In this document: piece by piece, positions 59,349-64,000 of the stretch
How the letters are laid out: every line of letters begins with the position of its first letter
How positions within the stretch are numbered: the stretch's first letter is position 1
Translations under genes and position numbers: made by a program
Notes under the pieces: model-generated
Seen by the model: the letters and a program-made list of their open reading frames with translations, nothing else
The model's database searches: none
What the model was told of the DNA's origin: nothing
Assembly (NCBI RefSeq): GCF_002294725.1
Contig: NZ_NSFT01000009.1
Span: 1-64,000, forward strand
Direction of reading: 5' to 3'
DNA from: Mesorhizobium sp. WSM4313
GTDB taxonomy: Bacteria; Pseudomonadota; Alphaproteobacteria; Rhizobiales; Rhizobiaceae
DNA length: 64,000 nt

Positions 59349-60317
59349 TCAGTAGCCGCGTTCCGGATTGACCACATTCTCCAGCGGCTCGCCGCGGCGG
59401 TAGCGCGCCAGATTGTCGGCGAACATGCGCACCGACTTGATGTCCCAGCCGTCATAAACCGCAGCGCAATGCGGCGTGACGGCAACGTTGTCGTAGCTCC
59501 AGAGCGGATGCTCCGCCGGGAGCGGTTCGGTCGCAAAGACGTCGAGCGCCGCGCCCTTGATCCGCCCCGCATCAAGCGCGGCGAGAAGGGCCTTTTCCTC
59601 GATGACGCCGCCGCGCGAAATATCGATGAGAACGACGGACGGCTTCATCGCGGCGAAAGCGGCCTCGCCCAGCAGGCCGCGCGTGGTGGACAGCAGAGGC
59701 ACGCAGCAGACGATGAAATCTGCACGGCCGGTCAGAGGCAGCAGCGCGTCGGGCCCATGCACCTCGTCGAGCGACGGCATCTGTTTCGGTCGCGCGCGGA
59801 TGCCCAGGGTGCGCATGCCCATCGCCTGCGCGCGGCGCGCGACGGCCTCACCGGTCTTGCCGAGGCCGACGATGAGGACGGTCTTACCCTCGATCGGCTC
59901 GACGCGGCCGCCGCCCCATTGGCGGGCCTGTTGCCGGCGCTCGAAACCGCGCAGGTCGAGCGAGAAGGAGAGCATGGCTCCGAGCGCATATTCGGCCAGC
60001 ATACCGGCGGCGACGCCGGCCGCGTTCGTCACCGTCACATGATTCGGATCCCAGCGACCGAGATGGTCGGTGCCAGAGCCGCCGATCGACACCCATTTCA
60101 CCGTCGGGCTCTCGACGAGGGCCTGGCGCGGATAGTGCGGCGTGCCGTCGAAGCGGATCGAATAGACTACTTCCGCGGCGGTCCGCTCGATCAAAGCGGG
60201 AAGGCCGGCATAGGTGTCGCAGGCATGAACATCCAGATCCGGATGTGTCTCGGCAAGCACCGCGAGCGCGCCGGCAGGCTTGTCGGTGTGCAGGATGATT
60301 GTTGGGCGCGCCGACAT
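59349..60317 (-). CDS. D-2-hydroxyacid dehydrogenase
   Basis: A 322-residue NAD(P)-dependent D-isomer hydroxyacid dehydrogenase. The nucleotide motif is VLIVGLGKTGEAVARR; catalytic Arg is in DISRGGVIEE, Glu in VFATEPLP and His in VTPHCAAVYDG. Substrates in the family are glyoxylate, hydroxypyruvate or longer 2-keto acids, which fits reduction of a keto acid made by the DAO/RidA steps or by the DapA-like aldolase next door. ATG 60317 lies 7 bases from the preceding stop; the longer frame is not supported. Confidence 0.9.
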   Translation of the reverse strand: MSARPTIILHTDKPAGALAVLAETHPDLDVHACDTYAGLPALIERTAAEVVYSIRFDGTPHYPRQALVESPTVKWVSIGGSGTDHLGRWDPNHVTVTNAAGVAAGMLAEYALGAMLSFSLDLRGFERRQQARQWGGGRVEPIEGKTVLIVGLGKTGEAVARRAQAMGMRTLGIRARPKQMPSLDEVHGPDALLPLTGRADFIVCCVPLLSTTRGLLGEAAFAAMKPSVVLIDISRGGVIEEKALLAALDAGRIKGAALDVFATEPLPAEHPLWSYDNVAVTPHCAAVYDGWDIKSVRMFADNLARYRRGEPLENVVNPERGY

Positions 60318-60324
60318 CGCGATC

Positions 60325-61233
60325 TCAATCGCGGCCGATATGATCGGCGGCGCTGCCGAGGATGGCAAGCAGCGCCCGGCCGTTCTCGAGCGTCGCATTC
60401 TCATGCGGCGCGCGCAGGTTCAGCCAGCGCCGGTCGCCGGACTTGACCGCAAGCACCGCCTTCATCGCAGGGATCAACCCGGCATCCTGGATGACCTTCC
60501 GGAACGTCCTGATAGCGCCATCGGCTTCGGCGACGTCCTCGCCTTTCCGGGCCGCGTCATAGAGGCGGCGAATGGCGGCGGCGTTCAAATTGACCGTGGC
60601 CGAAATGCAGCCGGCCGCTCCGCTGGCGAGGCCCTTGGTGAGTTGCGCCTCGGAGCTCGGGAAAACCGAAATGTCGGGCGTGGCGGCGATGACGGCGGCG
60701 GTGTTGTTCCAGTCGCCGGCGCTGTCCTTGTAGGCGACAACGGTGTTTGGGAACGCCTTGCTCAGCCTGGCCGCCAGGGCAGGGCTGACCGGCACGCCGG
60801 AGTTCTGCGGGATGTGGTAGAGGATCACGCGCATCGAAGGTTTTGCCACCTTCTCGATCAGCTCGCTGTAGTAGCGCGCCTGGCCGTTGTCGCCGGCGCC
60901 GGTGTAGAAGAAGGAGGGCAGCACCATGACGGCGGCACAGCCGAGGCCGACGGCGTGGGCCGACAATTCGACCGTTTCGGGAAGCGCGGTGACGCCGGTG
61001 CCGGGCATAAGCCGGTCCGGCGCAATGCCGGCCTCGACCAGCCATTCCAGCGCCTGCATGCGCTCGCGCAAGGACACCGAGAGCGCTTCGCCCGTCGTGC
61101 CGAAGGGCGAGAGGAAATGCGCGCCTTGGTCGAGCACCCATTTGGCGTGGGAGATCCACAGATCGCGCGCGATGCGGCCGTCATCTTCGAACGGCGTCAG
61201 GATCGGGGCGATGGTTCCTTGCGGGCGGGTCAT
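60325..61233 (-). CDS. Dihydrodipicolinate synthase (DapA) family aldolase/lyase
   Basis: A 302-residue class I aldolase fold. Schiff-base Lys169 (VAYKDSAG), Tyr139 (LYHIPQNSG) and the FGTTGEA loop (44-50) are present. Catabolic members of this family (N-acetylneuraminate lyase, KDG aldolase, 4-hydroxy-2-oxoglutarate types) are typical in sugar or amino acid operons, and biosynthetic DapA is unlikely in this setting. It sits between soxG and the hydroxyacid dehydrogenase with gaps under 10 bases, so it probably produces or consumes a 2-keto acid such as pyruvate. Confidence 0.9.
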   Translation of the reverse strand: MTRPQGTIAPILTPFEDDGRIARDLWISHAKWVLDQGAHFLSPFGTTGEALSVSLRERMQALEWLVEAGIAPDRLMPGTGVTALPETVELSAHAVGLGCAAVMVLPSFFYTGAGDNGQARYYSELIEKVAKPSMRVILYHIPQNSGVPVSPALAARLSKAFPNTVVAYKDSAGDWNNTAAVIAATPDISVFPSSEAQLTKGLASGAAGCISATVNLNAAAIRRLYDAARKGEDVAEADGAIRTFRKVIQDAGLIPAMKAVLAVKSGDRRWLNLRAPHENATLENGRALLAILGSAADHIGRD

Positions 61234-61235
61234 GA

Positions 61236-61817
61236 CTATCCTCTATGCTTGCCTGTGTGGCCGGCCACAGCCGCGACGGCGCGGGCGAAGTAGGCCGAAG
61301 CGGTGACGTCGAAGAGTATGTCGAAACCCGCCGGCGAACGGAACGTCACGGCCTCGATATGGCCGACGCGTGTCTGGGCGATATCGTCGGCGCCGAATTT
61401 TTGCGGTCTCAGGTCCAGCGCGCAAAGCGCGCTCATCGCTTCGGCAAGACCAGGACCGGAAAGGCGCATCCATGCCCAGCCTTCCTCGCGCCATGAGGAG
61501 TAGCCTTTTGGCGCCGTCGCGGCCTGCCAGGCCGCTTTGACTTCGGCGAGAGTCTCGCCGGCGTCCTCCGCGAGAAGCAGGATGTCCTCGTTGCCGAGGC
61601 GCAGAACCCGCATGCCACGGTGGTCGCCGATGCGGTTGACGGCCGGCAGCGTAACGCCCTGCGCGGCAAGCCAGGCGGCACTGCCGCCGCCTTTCAGACC
61701 AAAGCGCGGGCGGCCCGTGAGGTCGCTCAGCACGACCGCGTCGGAAATCAGCTTCGTGCTGCCGGCCGCGCCGCCCGGCATGAAGGGGTAGATGCGCATC
61801 GCGGTGCTGGCGGCCAT
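61236..61817 (-). CDS. soxG: Sarcosine oxidase gamma subunit
   Basis: A 193-residue protein of the sarcosine oxidase gamma family: YPFMPGGAAG, LVLSDLTGRPRFGLKG (16, close to VVLSDLTGRPRFG), and SSWREEGWAWMRLSGPG. It is non-catalytic and clamps the alpha and beta subunits of the heterotetramer. It directly follows soxA (stop and start abut), so the stoichiometric subunits are coupled. Beta and delta subunits are not in the window and should lie upstream of soxA, to the right. Confidence 0.88.
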   Translation of the reverse strand: MAASTAMRIYPFMPGGAAGSTKLISDAVVLSDLTGRPRFGLKGGGSAAWLAAQGVTLPAVNRIGDHRGMRVLRLGNEDILLLAEDAGETLAEVKAAWQAATAPKGYSSWREEGWAWMRLSGPGLAEAMSALCALDLRPQKFGADDIAQTRVGHIEAVTFRSPAGFDILFDVTASAYFARAVAAVAGHTGKHRG

Positions 61818-64000
61818 CTAGATCTCCTGCCGCGCGTTGGTCGGGTCGAAGAAGGCATGGGCGACGACCGGCACTTCGACCAGTTCACCATTGCGGCACT
61901 TCACCGTCACGCGGCTGCCTTCCGCCTGGTCGTCGACATGGACATAGGCGAGCGCGATGTGATGCCCAAGTGACGGCGAATATCCGACCGAGGTGATCTG
62001 ACCGACAGGCGCGCCGCCGCGCAGCACCAGACAGCTTTCGCCGGGGATGTTGCGGGCGCCGGCAGGGAATTGCAGCCCGACCAGCTTGCGGGTCAGACCG
62101 AGCCTCGCGCGCATCTCGATGGAGCGCTTGCCGATGAAGAACGGCTTCTTCTTCGAGACCGCCCAGCCGAAGCCCAGTTCGTCCGGGGTGGTGATCGCAT
62201 CCGTGTCCTGGCCGATCAGGATATGGCCTTTCTCCAGGCGCAAGATACGCGACGCTTCCAGCCCGTAGGGGCGCAGGCCATGCGGCCGGCCCGCCGCCAT
62301 TACCGCATCCCACAGAGTGGGCGCCAGGCTGGAGGGGCAATGCAATTCGTAGCTGAGCTCGCCTGTGAAGCCGATGCGCATCACCCGCACCGGGACGCCT
62401 GCGACCATGCCTTCGCGGCCGCTGAGATAAGGGAAAGCGTCGCGGCTGAAGTCGATGTCGCTCTCCAGCGCCTCCAGCACCAAACGCGCCTTGGGTCCGG
62501 TGACGTTGAGGCCCGAGAACGCGCCGGTAAGGTTGAGCACATCGACCTTCAGGCGCCACTCAGCATTCCAGAACAGCATGTCGGCATAGACGCGCGCGAC
62601 GGCGCCGGTAGTCGCCGTCACATAGAACTCGTCCTCGGCCATCCGGTAGGCGACGCCATCGTCGACCACCGAGCCCATCTCGTTCAGCATCAGGCAATAG
62701 CGGACACGACCCACCGGCTGATTGGCATGCGCCATTGTGTAGAGGCGGTCGAGAAATTCGCCGGCATCCGGCCCGCGGATCTCCAGCTTGCCGAGCGTCG
62801 AGACATCGAGCAGGCCGACGCCTTCGCGCACGGCCAGGATTTCCTGGCGGACAGACTCGTCAGCGCTGCTTGCGTCACCATAGTAATAAGGCCGCCACCA
62901 TGCGCCAACCGGCTTCATTGCGGCGTTCAGCGCGATGTGCCGGGCATGCGGCGCCGTGCGGCGCTCCAGCGCCTCGTGGTGACCGGCAAGCACGCCGAGC
63001 GTTTCCGGCCCGACAGGAGGACGCGCCGTGGTGATGCCGATCTCGCCGACCGTCCTACCGGTTGCCTCGGCGACGATGCGGGCGGTCGCCAAGGCCGAAT
63101 GGCGACCCTGACTCGGGCCCATGCCGACGGTGGTGAAGCGCTTTACCAGCTCGATCTCGCGATAGCCGTCCTTGGTCGCGTTCTGCAGATCCTTGACTTG
63201 CAGATCCTCGTCGAAGTCGACGAAATCACGTCCCTTGGGGTCGGCGACAATCGGTTGCACATAGCGCGGCCGAATGGTCTTCGCCGTGACCTGAGGGTCA
63301 TCGGCGACCGCATGGCCGAGTCGCGCGAGCGCGGCTGCCGCCGCGCGCCGGCCGCTGGCGATCGCGTCCTCAAGATCATCCGATCCGGCAACGGCGCCGG
63401 CGAGATGGACGGGACCTTGCGGAAGCGTAATCGTCATGGCTCCCGCCGCGGCATCATAGCCGACCTTGCCGCCGGCCTGGCACGGCAGTTGCCATGCCGG
63501 CGCCTGGCCGATCGAAACCGTCAGCAGGTCGCAGGCGATCCAGCTCCCGCCGATACGGACGCGGGCAAGGTGACGATTTCCGGCCGTGCCTTCCGCCGCT
63601 TCGATGGTCGCGCCTTTGCGGATGGCGACGCCTTTGCCGCGGAGTTCGGCTTCCAGCGGACCTGCCTCGCCGGCGGGTCTCGGATCGATGAGCTCGACGA
63701 CCGATACGCCGGCATCCAGCAGGTCGAGCGCCGTCCGGTAGCCGTCGTCATTGGCGGCCAGCACCACGGCGCTCTGACCGGGCCGCACGCCATAGTGGCG
63801 GATCAAGCGCTGGGCAGCACCGCCGAGCATGATCCCCGGCAGGTCGTTGTTGCGGAAGACGGCCGGCTGCTCGATGGCGCCGGTCGCCAGGATCACCTCG
63901 CGGGCGCGTGTGCGGTGAAGCCGATTGCCCTCGATCAACGGCAGCCAGTTGTCCTCGTACCAGCCATTGCAGACGGTGCCGGTCAGCCCCTTGAGATTGG
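61818..64000 (-). CDS. soxA: Sarcosine oxidase alpha subunit (partial at window edge)
   Basis: About 727 C-terminal residues; the frame is open through base 64000, so the true start is beyond the window and the TTG at 63938 is not the start. Visible: GWYEDNWLPLIEGNRL and VILATGAIEQPAVFRNNDLPG of the NAD-binding/FAD-type domain, a linker with GRHSALATARIV, and a C-terminal aminomethyltransferase (GcvT-like, tetrahydrofolate-binding) domain with GLLDVSTLGKLEIRGPDA (18) and GWAVSKKKPFFIGKR. The enzyme demethylates sarcosine or a related N-methyl amino acid, giving methylene-tetrahydrofolate. First visible gene of the minus operon ending at 56245. Confidence 0.93.
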   Translation of the reverse strand, partial: NLKGLTGTVCNGWYEDNWLPLIEGNRLHRTRAREVILATGAIEQPAVFRNNDLPGIMLGGAAQRLIRHYGVRPGQSAVVLAANDDGYRTALDLLDAGVSVVELIDPRPAGEAGPLEAELRGKGVAIRKGATIEAAEGTAGNRHLARVRIGGSWIACDLLTVSIGQAPAWQLPCQAGGKVGYDAAAGAMTITLPQGPVHLAGAVAGSDDLEDAIASGRRAAAAALARLGHAVADDPQVTAKTIRPRYVQPIVADPKGRDFVDFDEDLQVKDLQNATKDGYREIELVKRFTTVGMGPSQGRHSALATARIVAEATGRTVGEIGITTARPPVGPETLGVLAGHHEALERRTAPHARHIALNAAMKPVGAWWRPYYYGDASSADESVRQEILAVREGVGLLDVSTLGKLEIRGPDAGEFLDRLYTMAHANQPVGRVRYCLMLNEMGSVVDDGVAYRMAEDEFYVTATTGAVARVYADMLFWNAEWRLKVDVLNLTGAFSGLNVTGPKARLVLEALESDIDFSRDAFPYLSGREGMVAGVPVRVMRIGFTGELSYELHCPSSLAPTLWDAVMAAGRPHGLRPYGLEASRILRLEKGHILIGQDTDAITTPDELGFGWAVSKKKPFFIGKRSIEMRARLGLTRKLVGLQFPAGARNIPGESCLVLRGGAPVGQITSVGYSPSLGHHIALAYVHVDDQAEGSRVTVKCRNGELVEVPVVAHAFFDPTNARQEI

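Overview
The window looks like a chromosomal segment of a Mesorhizobium-type bacterium (order Hyphomicrobiales/Rhizobiales). This is inferred from recognisable families: a DUF768 protein of the kind typical of Mesorhizobium, a pqqABCDE operon, a lanthanide-type XoxF dehydrogenase operon, sugar ABC cassettes, a heterotetrameric sarcosine oxidase, and a tRNA-Phe 3' fragment next to an integrase remnant, the target used by Mesorhizobium islands. GC is high and most genes sit in tightly packed operons with 4-bp ATGA overlaps.

Layout. 1-3.4 kb: the 3' end of exodeoxyribonuclease III, small lineage-type genes and a broken methyltransferase. 3.4-8.3 kb: a multi-PAS/GAF HisKA_2-type histidine kinase with a single-domain response regulator, then a manganese catalase. 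8.4-16.8 kb: a sugar-type ABC importer (two permeases, a double ATPase, a YtfQ-like binding protein), a GMC oxidoreductase and a GntR/FCD regulator, divergent from an enolase-superfamily dehydratase/racemase; this reads as a self-regulated sugar or sugar-acid catabolic locus with a strong internal terminator after the binding-protein gene. 17.1-20.8 kb: pqqABCDE, including a 31-residue pqqA. 20.8-27.9 kb: a stress block with two DUF892 ferritin-like proteins, an FTR-like protein, small hydrophilic proteins, an alpha/beta hydrolase, a lipoprotein, a PRC-barrel chimera and a four-gene membrane/envelope operon.

28.0-41.0 kb is devoted to PQQ-dependent alcohol oxidation. On the plus strand lies the ABC system that accompanies PQQ alcohol dehydrogenases (binding protein, beta-propeller, ATPase, permease). 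On the minus strand lies a ten-gene operon: GlcG/HbpS-like protein, XoxF, XoxJ, cytochrome c, cytochrome oxidase subunits II-I-III, a small membrane protein, CtaG and a second cytochrome c. It would encode an apparently complete periplasmic chain from alcohol to oxygen.

41.0-42.8 kb is a junction full of relics: an integrase N-terminus, a tRNA-Phe 3' half, a second tRNA-like remnant and a MucR-type C-terminus. 42.8-64 kb holds three catabolic operons. One (minus) has two SDRs, a dihydroorotase/allantoinase-like amidohydrolase, a PuuE-like deacetylase, an epimerase and an MFS transporter. One (plus) has RidA, D-hydantoinase, N-carbamoyl-D-amino acid hydrolase, an FrhB-like iron-sulfur protein, a DAO flavoprotein, a hydantoinase/carbamoylase-family M20 amidase and an isochorismatase-like hydrolase. 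One (minus) has the sarcosine oxidase alpha and gamma subunits, a DapA-like aldolase, a D-hydroxyacid dehydrogenase, a non-pyrrolysine MttB homologue and an N-acyl-D-amino acid deacylase. Together they suggest breakdown of hydantoin-, carbamoyl- or N-methyl-substituted amino acids to imino/keto acids and formaldehyde; the substrate is unknown.

The most striking regulatory signal is a set of sites with GGAAC, 18 bases, then TT, the form expected for the alphaproteobacterial general-stress sigma factor EcfG/RpoE2. They lie shortly upstream of the kinase, Mn-catalase, both DUF892 genes, several small stress genes and, unexpectedly, both PQQ/XoxF operons.
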